A stretch of 64,000 nt of DNA from Clostridiales bacterium (GCA_019423795.1 JAHZAT010000005.1:1-64000); one strand, 5' to 3'. Counted from the first letter of the stretch, positions 1 to 8,859 are shown. Notes: a model not told the origin generated them from the sequence alone. A program made the numbers and translations.

Positions 1-4
1 TCAC

Positions 5-32
5 CCACGCCCATATTAAAATATGGACGTGG
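5..32. repeat. Near-perfect inverted repeat at window edge
   Basis: The arms are CCACGCCCATATT (5-17) and AATATGGACGTGG (20-32). They are complementary over 13 positions except one that would be a G-U wobble in a minus-strand RNA, so the fold is better supported on the strand that carries pnp. It lies beyond the pnp terminator. It may be a second hairpin at the 3' end of the pnp transcript or the edge of an element cut off by the window. Confidence 0.45.
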
Positions 33-54
33 TACTCTGCTTAGATTTTATAGA

Positions 55-101
55 ACAAAAAAGCAGCTTTTCATACACTTTCGCATACAAAAAGCTGTTT
101 T
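55..101 (-). terminator. Rho-independent terminator of pnp
   Basis: On the minus strand the 8-bp stem CAGCTTTT/AAAAGCTG (97-90 and 71-64) with an 18-nt loop is followed by C and a run of six T. It starts about 12 nt after the pnp stop codon. Confidence 0.75.
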
Positions 102-112
102 GTCATTCTTAA

Positions 113-2203
113 TTAATCTTCAATCTTTTCTTCTAATTTCAGATTGATTCTTCCCATCTTGTCGATCTCTAATACTTTGACAGCTACTTTGTCTCCGATA
201 TTCACGACATCTTCTACTTTCTCAACTCTTTCATTAGAAAGTTTTGAAATGTGGATCATTCCGTCTTTGTTTGGAGAAAGCTGTACAAATGCACCGAAGT
301 TCATGATCCTTACAACTTCACCTTCGTAAATATCTCCAACATTCAATGGTTCTACGATGGATTTGATGATGCTGATCGCTTTATCGATCATTGCCTGATC
401 TTCGCTTAAGATATCAATACGTCCACTTTCGTCAATATCGATCTTAACACCTGTTTCATCAATGATTCCATTGATCGTTTTACCCTGTTTACCGATAACT
501 TCTGAAATCTTCTCAGGATCGATCGTATACTGAGAGATCTTTGGAGCAAATTCTCCGACGTGGTCTCTTGCAGCTGGGATCACTGGATTCATAACATCAT
601 GAAGGATATGTGTTCTTGCTTCTTTTGTTCTTGCAATCGCTTCTCGGATGATCTGTTCTGTCAATCCATGAATCTTGATATCCATCTGGATCGCTGTGAT
701 ACCTTTGTCTGTACCTGCTACTTTAAAGTCCATATCTCCAAAGAAGTCTTCTAGTCCCTGAATATCTGTTAAGATGATGTAATCGTCATCTCCTTCTCCT
801 GTTACAAGTCCAACAGAGATACCTGCAACTGGAGCTTTCACTGGAACACCTGCTGCCATTAATGACAGAGATGAAGCACAGATACTTCCCTGAGATGTAG
901 ATCCGTTAGATTCCATGATCTCTGATACTGTACGGATCGCATATGGGAATTCTTCTTCACTTGGTAATACTGGAACTAACGCACGCTCTGCTAATGCACC
1001 ATGTCCGATCTCACGACGTCCTGGTCCTCTGCTTGGTCTTGTTTCTCCTACAGAGTAAGAAGGGAAGTTATAGTGATGCATATAACGTTTTGTTGTTTCT
1101 GTTACATCGATTCCATCAAGACGCTGTGCTTCAGATAATGATCCAAGTGTTGTCACTGTCATAACCTGAGTCTGTCCTCTCTGGAATAATGCAGATCCGT
1201 GAACTCTTGGCAGGCAGTCAACTTCTGCGTGAAGTGGACGGATCTGTTTGATATCACGACCATCTGGACGTTTGTGATCTTTTAAGATCATCTTACGGAC
1301 AGTCTTCTTCTGGAATGCATAAACAGCTTCACCGATCTGTGCTAACCATTCTTCATTCTCAGCATATCTTTCTTCTAATTTCTCTTCGATTGCACGAATA
1401 TTTGCTTCTCTTGTCTGTTTGTCATCTGTAAATACAGCTTCTTCCATTGCTTCTGGTGTAATGAAAGCTACCATATCATCATACATCTCTGGATCTACGA
1501 TATGATGTTCGTAATCATGTTTTTCTTTTCCACATTCAGCAACAATTGTGTCGATGAATTTGATGATCTCCTGGTTTACTTCGTGAGCTTTGAAGATTGC
1601 TTCTAACATCACATCTTCAGGCACTTCATTCGCACCAGCTTCGATCATGATAACTTTCTCTCTTGTAGATGCAACTGTTAATGCAAGATCAGAAACTTCT
1701 TTCTGTGCAGAAGTTGGGTTGATCACGAATTCTCCATCGATCAGTCCTACCATTGTAGATGCTGTAGGTCCGTCAAATGGAATGTCAGAGATTGCTGTTG
1801 CGATCGCAGAACCAAGCATAGCTGTAAGCTCTGGGCTGCAGTCTGGGTCTACAGACATAACTAAATTGTTTAATGCAACGTCATTTCTGTAATCTTTAGG
1901 GAACAGTGGTCTCATTGGACGGTCGATCACACGGTCTGTAAGAATTGCATTCTCAGAAGGTTTTCCTTCTCTCTTTAAATATCCACCTGGGATCTTACCT
2001 ACTGCGTATAATTTCTCTTCATATTCTACACTTAATGGGAAGAAATCAATTCCATCTCTTGGCTTTTCAGATGCTGTTGCTGTAGATAATACAACAGTAT
2101 CACCGTAGTGCATAAATGCTGCACCGTTTGCCTGTGCTGCAACACGTCCAACTTCTACCATCAGTGTACGTCCTGCAAGTTCCATACTAAACTGTTTTGT
2201 CAT
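113..2203 (-). CDS. pnp: Polyribonucleotide nucleotidyltransferase (PNPase)
   Basis: This is the phosphorolytic 3'-5' exoribonuclease of mRNA decay and RNA quality control, a cytoplasmic trimer. The 696 residues match the family's usual ~700. Order seen: first RNase PH domain (with FFPLSVEYEEK near residue 55), an all-helical linker, a second RNase PH domain (GRREIGHGALAERALVP; DFFGDMDFKVAGT), a KH domain with the GKQGKTIN loop, and a C-terminal S1 domain (NFGAFVQL). The start has AAAGGAG 7 nt upstream. It sits downstream of rpsO, the classic rpsO-pnp order, but here it has its own promoter and a long structured leader. Assignment is secure. Confidence 0.98.
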   Translation of the reverse strand: MTKQFSMELAGRTLMVEVGRVAAQANGAAFMHYGDTVVLSTATASEKPRDGIDFFPLSVEYEEKLYAVGKIPGGYLKREGKPSENAILTDRVIDRPMRPLFPKDYRNDVALNNLVMSVDPDCSPELTAMLGSAIATAISDIPFDGPTASTMVGLIDGEFVINPTSAQKEVSDLALTVASTREKVIMIEAGANEVPEDVMLEAIFKAHEVNQEIIKFIDTIVAECGKEKHDYEHHIVDPEMYDDMVAFITPEAMEEAVFTDDKQTREANIRAIEEKLEERYAENEEWLAQIGEAVYAFQKKTVRKMILKDHKRPDGRDIKQIRPLHAEVDCLPRVHGSALFQRGQTQVMTVTTLGSLSEAQRLDGIDVTETTKRYMHHYNFPSYSVGETRPSRGPGRREIGHGALAERALVPVLPSEEEFPYAIRTVSEIMESNGSTSQGSICASSLSLMAAGVPVKAPVAGISVGLVTGEGDDDYIILTDIQGLEDFFGDMDFKVAGTDKGITAIQMDIKIHGLTEQIIREAIARTKEARTHILHDVMNPVIPAARDHVGEFAPKISQYTIDPEKISEVIGKQGKTINGIIDETGVKIDIDESGRIDILSEDQAMIDKAISIIKSIVEPLNVGDIYEGEVVRIMNFGAFVQLSPNKDGMIHISKLSNERVEKVEDVVNIGDKVAVKVLEIDKMGRINLKLEEKIED

Positions 2204-2224
2204 AGTTCGTCTCCTTTATATTTT

Positions 2225-2315
2225 TTGTCTTAAGGCGCCGAAACAACTGAAAAACCGACTACTTGTCTTCCTTCATGTTGTAATAAGCTTTTCAGCAGTC
2301 TCGGAAAACGCCTCA
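2225..2315 (-). promoter_or_regulatory. Structured 5' leader of pnp mRNA
   Basis: The minus strand between the pnp promoter and the start codon folds into one long hairpin. GGCG pairs with CGCC at the base, a TTTT bulge follows, then a 16-position helix between CCGAGACTGCTGAAAA and TTTTCAGTTGTTTCGG with two wobbles and one mismatch. In enterobacteria a long pnp leader helix is cut by RNase III and lets PNPase repress itself. The same use here is inference from the fold. Confidence 0.55.
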
Positions 2316-2326
2316 GTAACTTAGTT

Positions 2327-2335
2327 AGTATAGCA
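2327..2335 (-). promoter_or_regulatory. Extended -10 promoter for pnp
   Basis: On the minus strand TGCTATACT matches the extended -10 form TGnTATAnT. A poor -35 (T-rich) fits an extended -10 promoter. It would start transcription about 115 nt before the pnp ATG and include the structured leader. Confidence 0.5.
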
Positions 2336-2399
2336 TGGTTTGTTTAAAAAAACCAGATGATTTTTATTTTATTGGCGATTTCATCGAAATTTCCTATGC

Positions 2400-2437
2400 A
2401 ATAAAAAACTGCCGCATGACATTCCATGCGGCAGTTT
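2400..2437 (-). terminator. Rho-independent terminator of rpsO
   Basis: A perfect 13-bp stem AAACTGCCGCATG/CATGCGGCAGTTT (2406-2418 and 2425-2437) with a 6-nt loop is followed on the minus strand by TTTTTTAT. It lies 20 nt after the rpsO stop and separates rpsO from the pnp promoter. Confidence 0.9.
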
Positions 2438-2457
2438 CAATATCTTCATTGATAAGA

Positions 2458-2724
2458 TTATTTTCTTAATCCTAATTTTTCGATTAATGAACGATATCTT
2501 TCAACATCTTTGCTCTTTAAGTAAGCTAATAAGTTACGTCTCTTACCAACCATCTTAAGAAGTCCTCTTCTTGAATGATGATCTTTAGGATGCTGATTGA
2601 AATGATCCTGAAGCTCGTTGATTCTAGCTGTTAAGATTGCTACCTGAACCTCTGGTGAACCTGTGTCTTTTGCGTCTTTACCGTATTTAGCTACGATTTC
2701 TGCTTTCTTTTCTGATGAAATCAT
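2458..2724 (-). CDS. rpsO: 30S ribosomal protein S15
   Basis: Primary 16S rRNA-binding protein of the small-subunit platform. It is 88 residues, the exact length usual for S15, with the family core DTGSPEVQVAILTARINEL, the DHHSRRGLL loop that contacts 16S rRNA and the C-terminal ending YRSLIEKLGLRK. AAGGAGG lies upstream of the ATG. It forms its own short transcription unit with a promoter (2815-2844), a structured leader and a strong terminator, between proC and pnp. Confidence 0.99.
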   Translation of the reverse strand: MISSEKKAEIVAKYGKDAKDTGSPEVQVAILTARINELQDHFNQHPKDHHSRRGLLKMVGKRRNLLAYLKSKDVERYRSLIEKLGLRK

Positions 2725-2754
2725 TGTGTTTTCCTCCTTAAAATTCTTATATCG

Positions 2755-2797
2755 CCTGATACCAGGAAAGGGTTGGAGTGCCCAAATCTGAGTATCG
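2755..2797 (-). promoter_or_regulatory. Possible S15-binding leader of rpsO mRNA
   Basis: In the minus-strand leader GATAC (2796-2792) can pair with GTATC (2762-2758) and GGG (2783-2781) with CCC (2772-2770), giving a two-part hairpin ahead of the ribosome binding site. S15 represses its own translation through leader structures in several bacteria, with different folds in different phyla. Function here is inferred. Confidence 0.4.
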
Positions 2798-2814
2798 GTT
2801 TCACTAACTTTTAT

Positions 2815-2844
2815 AGAATATCATAGGTTTCTATGATTTGTAAA
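2815..2844 (-). promoter_or_regulatory. Sigma-A-type promoter of rpsO
   Basis: On the minus strand TTTACA (2844-2839), an 18-nt spacer and TATTCT (2820-2815). It starts just past the proC stop codon, so rpsO is separable from the upstream operon. Confidence 0.5.
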
Positions 2845-2852
2845 GAACTTTT

Positions 2853-3665
2853 TTATTTTTCTTTCTTTTTTCCTAATTGATGGTTTTTCTTTGCTGCTGC
2901 AGTCACAGCTTCGATCACTGCACTTCTCATTCCTTTTTTCTCAAGAACGTTAACCGCTTCGATCGTTGTTCCTGCTGGAGAACATACAGCATCTTTTAAT
3001 TCTCCTGGATGCTGTCCTGTCTCAAGAACCATCTTTGCACTTCCTAGTAATGTCTGTGCAGCGAATGTATATGCCTGCTTTCTTGGCAGTCCCTGTGCAA
3101 CTGCTGCATCCGCCATTGCCTCAATAAACATATAAACATAGGCTGGACCACTTCCACTGACTCCAACAACGGCATCCATTAGATTCTCTGTGATCTTTTC
3201 CGCTTTTCCAAAACTTTCAAAAATCTTATGTACCAGGTCAAACTCTTCTTCCGTTACATATTCATTACAGCATAGTCCTGACATTCCTTCTCCTACCAGA
3301 GCTGGCGTATTTGGCATCACACGTACGATCTTAACTTCTTTTCCAAATTGACGCTCTGCTGCTTCCATAGAAACACCTGCTGCGATCGTTACGATGATCT
3401 GTTCTGAGCTTACTTCATCTCTGATCTCTTTGATCACAGCCGGGTATACCTGTGGCTTTACAGATAACACCAAAATATCTGATTGTTTTGCCACTTCTTT
3501 GTTGTCTGTTGTTGTAATGATTCCAAATTCATCTTTTAGTTTCGCTGTTTTTTCTTCTCGTGGATTGGATACGATCAATTCCTGTGGACTTACGACTTTC
3601 TGTGTCAAAATTCCAGTGATCATTGCTTGTGCCATATTTCCACATCCGATAAATCCAAGTTTCAT
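2853..3665 (-). CDS. proC: Pyrroline-5-carboxylate reductase
   Basis: Last step of proline synthesis: NAD(P)H-dependent reduction of 1-pyrroline-5-carboxylate. 270 residues, the usual length. The N-terminal Rossmann motif is GFIGCGNMAQAM, and the family signature around residues 175-195 reads GSGPAYVYMFIEAMADA with the downstream GSAKMVLETG and PGELKDAVCSPAGTTIEA. GGAGG precedes the ATG. It follows the pseudouridine synthase gene by 24 nt, so the two are probably co-transcribed. Confidence 0.97.
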   Translation of the reverse strand: MKLGFIGCGNMAQAMITGILTQKVVSPQELIVSNPREEKTAKLKDEFGIITTTDNKEVAKQSDILVLSVKPQVYPAVIKEIRDEVSSEQIIVTIAAGVSMEAAERQFGKEVKIVRVMPNTPALVGEGMSGLCCNEYVTEEEFDLVHKIFESFGKAEKITENLMDAVVGVSGSGPAYVYMFIEAMADAAVAQGLPRKQAYTFAAQTLLGSAKMVLETGQHPGELKDAVCSPAGTTIEAVNVLEKKGMRSAVIEAVTAAAKKNHQLGKKKEK

Positions 3666-3689
3666 TCCGTTTTTCCTCCTATGATTGTT

Positions 3690-4607
3690 CTAATTATCCA
3701 GCTTGTTCAGTAATTTTTCAAAATACTCTGGCAAAGGCACTTCAAACTCCATATATTCTCCAGTTCTTGGATGTACGAATCCAAGGACCTTCGCATGAAG
3801 ACACTGCCCTTCCAGTGTATACTTTGACTTCTTTGGTCCATAGACATCATCTCCTAGCAATGGATGCTTGATCGATGCCATATGCACACGGATCTGATGG
3901 GTCCTTCCTGTCTCTAATTGACATTCGATATAAGTAAAACCTTTCTTTAGACGTTTTAATACCTTATAATGCGTCACTGCATGTTTTCCATCCATGACGA
4001 TTCCCATCTTCTTGCGGTCTTTTAAGCTTCTTCCGATCGGTGCATTGACTGTTCCTTCTTCTTCCTTAATATTTCCATAAACGATCGCATGATATTTTCT
4101 TGTGATCGAATGATCATATAACTGCTTGGCAATACTTTGGTGTGCCATATCGTTCTTACAGACGATCAGGATCCCTGTTGTGTCTTTATCAATACGATGC
4201 ACGATTCCAGGCCTTAACACTCCGTTAATTCCTGACAGATCATCCTTACAATGTGCCATCAATCCATTGACCAGCGTACCACTGTAATGTCCTGCTGCCG
4301 GATGCACTACCATGCCTTTGGGCTTATTGATCAAAATAACATCCTGATCTTCATAGACAATATCAAGATTCATCTCCTCTGGCAAAATCTCAAGTTCTGT
4401 CGGTTCTGGAACCTGTAAGGTAATCACATCTCCTTCTTTACACTTCTTATTGCCTTTGGAAGTCTTGCCATTTAATGCTGCACGTTCTTCCTTACACAAT
4501 TTATTGATATAACTTCTCGTAAGATCGTTGCACTGCTCCGAAAGCACCACATCCAGACGCTTACCTGCCATTTCACTTGTTACTTTAATTTCTATTGTCT
4601 CGTCCAT
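3690..4607 (-). CDS. RluD-family 23S rRNA/tRNA pseudouridine synthase
   Basis: 305 residues from the chosen ATG, whose AGGAAAGG box lies just upstream; a longer reading to 4634 has no such site. An N-terminal S4 RNA-binding domain (KRLDVVLSEQ) is followed by the RluA/RluD catalytic domain. The active-site Asp lies in HRIDKDTTG, and GRTHQIRVHMA is the other family hallmark. It converts uridines to pseudouridine in structured RNA. The exact target cannot be read from sequence; the B. subtilis counterpart next to lspA is YlyB. The start overlaps the 3' end of lspA by 23 nt, indicating translational coupling. Confidence 0.93.
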   Translation of the reverse strand: MDETIEIKVTSEMAGKRLDVVLSEQCNDLTRSYINKLCKEERAALNGKTSKGNKKCKEGDVITLQVPEPTELEILPEEMNLDIVYEDQDVILINKPKGMVVHPAAGHYSGTLVNGLMAHCKDDLSGINGVLRPGIVHRIDKDTTGILIVCKNDMAHQSIAKQLYDHSITRKYHAIVYGNIKEEEGTVNAPIGRSLKDRKKMGIVMDGKHAVTHYKVLKRLKKGFTYIECQLETGRTHQIRVHMASIKHPLLGDDVYGPKKSKYTLEGQCLHAKVLGFVHPRTGEYMEFEVPLPEYFEKLLNKLDN

Positions 4608-5100
4608 GTTTTCCTTTCCTGTTAAGAAAATCAAGATCTTCTTCCTTATAGAAAAATAAGATCAAGATCAAAAGTAATATCATTGTTACGGTCACATAAA
4701 TATCTGCAACATTAAAGACTGGAAAATCGATCCATTTAAAATAAAAGAAATCAACTACATATCCCCTGAATACTCTGTCGATCAGATTTCCAAATGCTCC
4801 TGCCATGATCAATGCATAACTGATACGAAGTGGTATATATTTCTTCGTCTGTGGTATTCTCCGATAGATCCATGTTAAGATCACCGCAGCAGCTACTGTG
4901 ATCAATACAAAGAAAATCTGATGATCCTGAAGGATTCCAAAAGCCGCCCCTCGATTCTCCAGATAAGAAAGTTCAAATACATTTGGGATCACAGCGATCC
5001 CTTCTGTACCTCGAAGTGCAGATAATGCCCAGACTTTACTTAACTGATCGATCAAGATCAGCCCTATGATATATATATAAATACGAATCTGTTTCTTCAT
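4585..5100 (-). CDS. lspA: Lipoprotein signal peptidase (signal peptidase II)
   Basis: Membrane aspartyl protease that removes the signal peptide from diacylated prolipoproteins. 171 residues with four predicted membrane helices (about 8-26, 66-84, 96-112 and 134-152). The conserved blocks are present: NRGAAFGI, GNLIDRV with the first catalytic Asp and FNVADIYV with the second. It has an unusually polar tail (KEEDLDFLNRKGKHGRDNRN) overlapping the next gene. It probably matures the lipoprotein carboxypeptidase at 11186-12154. Confidence 0.97.
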   Translation of the reverse strand: MKKQIRIYIYIIGLILIDQLSKVWALSALRGTEGIAVIPNVFELSYLENRGAAFGILQDHQIFFVLITVAAAVILTWIYRRIPQTKKYIPLRISYALIMAGAFGNLIDRVFRGYVVDFFYFKWIDFPVFNVADIYVTVTMILLLILILFFYKEEDLDFLNRKGKHGRDNRN

Positions 5101-5117
5101 GTCTCGTCCTTAAAAAC

Positions 5118-6221
5118 TTATCCCTGTAATACTTGTTTCATTTCATCATCCGTCACGCTCATATCAATATATGCATCTCCGACAGATCTTAACAATACAA
5201 ACTTGATCTTATCTCCGACCATCTTCTTATCGGATTTGGTTGTTTTTACAATATCATCTGCTGAAAGTTCACTGATATCTCCATTCATATCAAATGCTTC
5301 AAAAACACCTTTGATATCATCAACTTCTTCTTTACTGATATTCCCTTTTATACAAGAAATCTCTGCTGCCAGACAGCACCCAGCTGCCACACACTCTCCA
5401 TGAAGCCATGTAAAATCCTTTAATTTCTCGATCGCATGCCCTAAAGTATGTCCAAAGTTTAATAGCGCTCTCTCACCCTTTTCCTTTGGATCACGTTCTA
5501 CCACACCACCTTTGATCAGACAGCTTTGATAGATCATTTCTCTCACTGCTTCATGCTCTCTTGCCTTGATCGCATCTATATTTTCTTTGATCCATTCATA
5601 ATAATCGGCATCTTTGATCAATCCGTGTTTGATCACTTCTCCCATTCCAGAGAAATATTCTCTCTCTGGCAGAGATTTTAAGGTTGTTGTATTGATGTAT
5701 ACAAGTTTTGGCTGATGGAAAGCCCCAACCATGTTCTTATACTGTAAGAAATCAACACCAGTCTTTCCACCGATACTGCTGTCAACCTGAGATAGAAGTG
5801 TTGTTGGAACCTGTACAAAATCAATGCCTCGAAGATATGTTGCAGCAGCATATCCTGTCATATCCCCGACAACCCCTCCACCTAGAGCGATCAACAGATC
5901 CTGTCGGTCAAAATGGTTGATGATCAGTTCTTCATATAATGCTTCGATCGTCTTTAACTGCTTATGTTTTTCCCCAGCTTCAAAACTGAATGTGATCGTT
6001 TTGGAAGCCTTGGATGAGATCAATTCACAAACTTCGTTTAAATAGATCGGTGCAACATTACTTTCTGTCACAATGCAGACTTTTTTCTTCTCAATTTCAA
6101 GGAATTCCATCTGGTCCAGGAGGTCTGCAAAGGAATCTCTTAATACGATATCATATGCTTTCTTTCCTTCATTGCAGATCTCAATCTTATTGTTCATTTC
6201 CAAATTGTTTTTGCTGTTCAT
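5118..6221 (-). CDS. aroB: 3-dehydroquinate synthase
   Basis: Second step of the shikimate pathway, converting DAHP to 3-dehydroquinate with NAD and a divalent metal. The core reads GGGVVGDMTGYAAATYLRG, QVPTTLLSQVDSSIGGKTG and NFGHTLGHAIEK, which holds metal ligands. The start is uncertain. ATG 6221 has GGAG 9 nt upstream (367 residues); ATG 6197 gives 359 residues, closer to family length, but a poor ribosome site. Either overlaps the end of divIVA. No other shikimate genes are nearby, so it sits in the division operon without a clear partner. Confidence 0.95.
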   Translation of the reverse strand: MNSKNNLEMNNKIEICNEGKKAYDIVLRDSFADLLDQMEFLEIEKKKVCIVTESNVAPIYLNEVCELISSKASKTITFSFEAGEKHKQLKTIEALYEELIINHFDRQDLLIALGGGVVGDMTGYAAATYLRGIDFVQVPTTLLSQVDSSIGGKTGVDFLQYKNMVGAFHQPKLVYINTTTLKSLPEREYFSGMGEVIKHGLIKDADYYEWIKENIDAIKAREHEAVREMIYQSCLIKGGVVERDPKEKGERALLNFGHTLGHAIEKLKDFTWLHGECVAAGCCLAAEISCIKGNISKEEVDDIKGVFEAFDMNGDISELSADDIVKTTKSDKKMVGDKIKFVLLRSVGDAYIDMSVTDDEMKQVLQG

Positions 6222-6777
6222 CTTCTTCATCTCCATCTGTCTGCTCACATCCTGCAATTTCGAATTCCATCTCATAAACGGGATTATCTAAAATATCCAT
6301 CTGCCCATTGATAAACTGCTTCATTCTGGCTTTGTAGCTCTGATAATCACTTTCCAGTTTACGGATCAGCTTCTGATAATTCTCAATCGTCTTTTCATGC
6401 TGTTCTTTCTCTTCTTTAAAGTCTTCTTTCGCACTTGTTAAGATCTTCTCTGCCTGATCCTCTGCCTCTGATACCAACTGTTTTGCATTACGGGATGCTT
6501 CTGCTTCTAATGCCTGTGCTTTATTGTTTGCATTCTCAATTGTCTCTTTGGATGTCTCTTCCGCAAGAACCAATGCTCTCTTTAAGGATTCTTCGATCGT
6601 GCGGTAATGGCTTAAGTTCTCTGTCAATGCAGATACTTTCTCTCGCAGTTCGTTGTTTTCTTTATAAACTTTCTCATAGTCTTTCGCTAGTTCTTCTAAG
6701 AATTCGTCGACTTCGACTGCTTTATATCCAAAGCCTCTTTTTAGTTCTTTTCCTAATACTTCAACTGGTGTAATCAT
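6187..6777 (-). CDS. divIVA: DivIVA-domain cell-division protein
   Basis: 196 residues from an ATG preceded by AGGAGG. The N-terminal DivIVA membrane-binding segment is clear: MITPVEVLGKELKRGFGYK, then VDEFLEELAKDYEKVYKEN. A long coiled coil follows to about residue 165, then an acidic, Gln-rich tail. DivIVA binds negatively curved membrane at poles and septa and recruits division or wall-synthesis factors. The neighbours ylmH, sepF and yggS form the conserved ylm cluster usually found beside ftsZ; ftsZ itself is not in this window. Confidence 0.94.
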   Translation of the reverse strand: MITPVEVLGKELKRGFGYKAVEVDEFLEELAKDYEKVYKENNELREKVSALTENLSHYRTIEESLKRALVLAEETSKETIENANNKAQALEAEASRNAKQLVSEAEDQAEKILTSAKEDFKEEKEQHEKTIENYQKLIRKLESDYQSYKARMKQFINGQMDILDNPVYEMEFEIAGCEQTDGDEEDEQQKQFGNEQ

Positions 6778-6785
6778 ATATCCTC

Positions 6786-7541
6786 CTATTGAAAGATCGC
6801 CAGTGTGATAAACTGACGGCCTTTTTTTGATGTTTTTCCTAAATCTTCCACCAGAAACTTCCCATATCCGCGCACGGATATGATATCGCCCTGTTTGATC
6901 TTTTGTCCACCTGATAAACACATCTTTCCATTATGAAATACTTTCTGGCTCTTTAGCAGCTTCTCACTGATATTCCTGGATAAAGAAAAAGCCTGTGAAA
7001 CCAGAACATCCAGCCTCATGGACGCAACAAATCCTTCTTTTTTCTTGTATTTTTGGACATATCCGGTCTCTTCCCATGAAACTTCTTCCACAAAAACTCG
7101 CGTATGCCTTACCTGATCAAGCTGTTCTTTGATCACACCTATGATATGTTCCATACAGAAAATATAGGCATATCTCCCATCGATCAGGATATCACCGATC
7201 AAATGTCTCTCGATCCCAAGGTTCATCAATGCTCCAAGATAATCTCTGTGGCTTAATTCTTCTGCGAATTTATCAAAAACAGGTGAGATCCTGGCACAAA
7301 CCACTGGAACCTCACCCTGATAACCAAATAATTCTTCTGAGCCAAACATCACCACTGCCCTTGTAAAATACTTATGCCCTCCAACAAGTATTGGATGTGC
7401 ATAAGCAAGTTCTTGCTTCATATCCTGATAGATACTCTGTTCATATTCATTCAGAAAGTGTGTATATGTATAGATATTCTGATTATATGCTTTCTCACAT
7501 AATTCCATCAGACGTTTCTTTAATAACTCTTCTTCCTTCAT
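6786..7541 (-). CDS. ylmH: YlmH-type S4-domain RNA-binding protein
   Basis: 251 residues. The C-terminal S4 domain runs from about residue 178 (RLDVLVSQAFSLSRN, then QKIKQGDIISVRGYGKF). The N-terminal half is the YlmH-specific region ending in DILIDGRYAYIFC. B. subtilis YlmH has been linked to rescue of stalled ribosomes carrying peptidyl-tRNA; the function here is taken from that family. It lies 8 nt from divIVA and 7 nt from sepF. The ribosome binding site is weak, suggesting coupled translation. Confidence 0.9.
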   Translation of the reverse strand: MKEEELLKKRLMELCEKAYNQNIYTYTHFLNEYEQSIYQDMKQELAYAHPILVGGHKYFTRAVVMFGSEELFGYQGEVPVVCARISPVFDKFAEELSHRDYLGALMNLGIERHLIGDILIDGRYAYIFCMEHIIGVIKEQLDQVRHTRVFVEEVSWEETGYVQKYKKKEGFVASMRLDVLVSQAFSLSRNISEKLLKSQKVFHNGKMCLSGGQKIKQGDIISVRGYGKFLVEDLGKTSKKGRQFITLAIFQ

Positions 7542-7547
7542 GATCTT

Positions 7548-8108
7548 TTATTTTAACTGTGGTGAGATCGTATTCTCATTCATGATCTCGCTTTTTAAAT
7601 CTCCGCTGACTTCAATACTGTCTGGTGCTGCAATAAAAATATTGTTTGATACTGCCTGTAAGGATCCATTGATCGCATAAGTTGCTCCGCCCACAAAATC
7701 AATACTTCTCTGTGCAACTGTAAGTTCTACACCTTCCAGATTGATCACAACTGTTCTTCCTTCTTTTAAAAGATCTGCTGCCGTCTGTGCTTCTGCAAAA
7801 TCCTGTGGCTTTATTACATAAACTTCCACGCCTCTTCCATTCATAGATACGACCTTGCTTCCTGTACTTGTAAATCTTCGTTTCTTTGCTTCTCTGCTTG
7901 CTGTAATTGTATTATCAAACGGCTGACTTATCTTGCTGTTACTGCTTTCTTCTTCTACTTCAGGCTCTTTCTTCTTAAAGAAGGAGAAAGTACTTCTTGG
8001 TTCTTCCTCTTCTTCCTCATCGTCTTCGTACTCTTCATATTCTTCATCGTACTCTTCATCGTCTGATAGTTTCATAAAGTTCAGCAGTTTGTCAACTGTA
8101 CCTTTCAT
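7548..8108 (-). CDS. sepF: Cell division protein SepF
   Basis: SepF anchors FtsZ filaments to the membrane and shapes the septum. 186 residues from the ATG with GGAGG upstream; it begins MKGTVDKLLNFMKL, the amphipathic membrane-binding helix. A very acidic linker (about residues 15-40, almost all Asp, Glu and Tyr) leads to the SepF core (VYVIKPQDFAEAQTAADLL, then GRTVVINLEGV and RSIDFVGGATYAING). It sits in the ylm cluster between yggS and ylmH. Confidence 0.95.
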   Translation of the reverse strand: MKGTVDKLLNFMKLSDDEEYDEEYEEYEDDEEEEEEPRSTFSFFKKKEPEVEEESSNSKISQPFDNTITASREAKKRRFTSTGSKVVSMNGRGVEVYVIKPQDFAEAQTAADLLKEGRTVVINLEGVELTVAQRSIDFVGGATYAINGSLQAVSNNIFIAAPDSIEVSGDLKSEIMNENTISPQLK

Positions 8109-8121
8109 AGATCTTCCTCCA

Positions 8122-8817
8122 CTAAATATTATAGTTTCTCTCTCCAAAGATTGCCGTTCCAACTCTTACCATTGTCGCACCTTCTTCTACTGCGATCTCA
8201 TAATCATTGGTCATTCCCATGGAAAGTATACTCATATCTACATTATCGAAGTTTTTGTTGTTGATGTCAACAGATAATTGCTTCATCGCACGGAAATACT
8301 TACGATTGTCTTCTGGATCGTCAACAAATGGTGCAATCTGCATTAACCCTTTAATCTTTACATGTTCTAAGGCAGAAATCTCTTTCACCACATCAAAAAC
8401 ATCTTCTGGATTCAATCCAAATTTGGTATCTTCGTGTGCAAAATTCACCTGGATCAGAATTGGAACTTCTTTGACATCATGCTTTGCAGCTTCTTTGTCG
8501 ATCGCCTGTGCAAGTTTTATGGAATCTACAGAATGGATCAATGCTACTTTATCCACGATATATTTAATTTTATTGGTCTGAAGATGTCCGATCAGATGCC
8601 ATCTTACCGGCCAACTGATATTTGCATATTTATCTCTGATCTCCTGTACCTTATTCTCTCCAAAATCAAGTACTTTTTCTTTTCTTAATTCTTCTACCAT
8701 TTCTAATGGTTTGGTCTTGCTGACTGCGATCACTGTCACTTCTCGTGGATCACGTCCTACACGTTTACAAGCTTCTTCTACATGTTTCTTTACTTCATTA
8801 TAGCGTTCGATCAACAT
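8122..8817 (-). CDS. yggS: PLP homeostasis protein, YggS/YlmE/PLPBP family
   Basis: 231 residues, one TIM-barrel domain like the N-terminal half of alanine racemase. The PLP-binding Lys is in VIAVSKTKP near residue 34; later blocks are FGENKVQEI, WHLIGHLQTNK, IHSVDS, GLMQIAP and LSMGMTNDYEIAVEEGATMVRVGTAIFG. The family has no known enzymatic reaction and controls levels of pyridoxal phosphate and vitamin B6 forms. AAGGAATAGG precedes the ATG. First gene of the ylm group here. Confidence 0.95.
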   Translation of the reverse strand: MLIERYNEVKKHVEEACKRVGRDPREVTVIAVSKTKPLEMVEELRKEKVLDFGENKVQEIRDKYANISWPVRWHLIGHLQTNKIKYIVDKVALIHSVDSIKLAQAIDKEAAKHDVKEVPILIQVNFAHEDTKFGLNPEDVFDVVKEISALEHVKIKGLMQIAPFVDDPEDNRKYFRAMKQLSVDINNKNFDNVDMSILSMGMTNDYEIAVEEGATMVRVGTAIFGERNYNI

Positions 8818-8859
8818 ATCCTATTCCTTCTTTCTGTAATTCTTATAAATTTATATGCC

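Noticed and set aside
7933..8277. Plus-strand Ser-rich ORF opposite sepF
   Set aside because: It is the complement of the acidic Asp/Glu linker of SepF, with no ribosome site.
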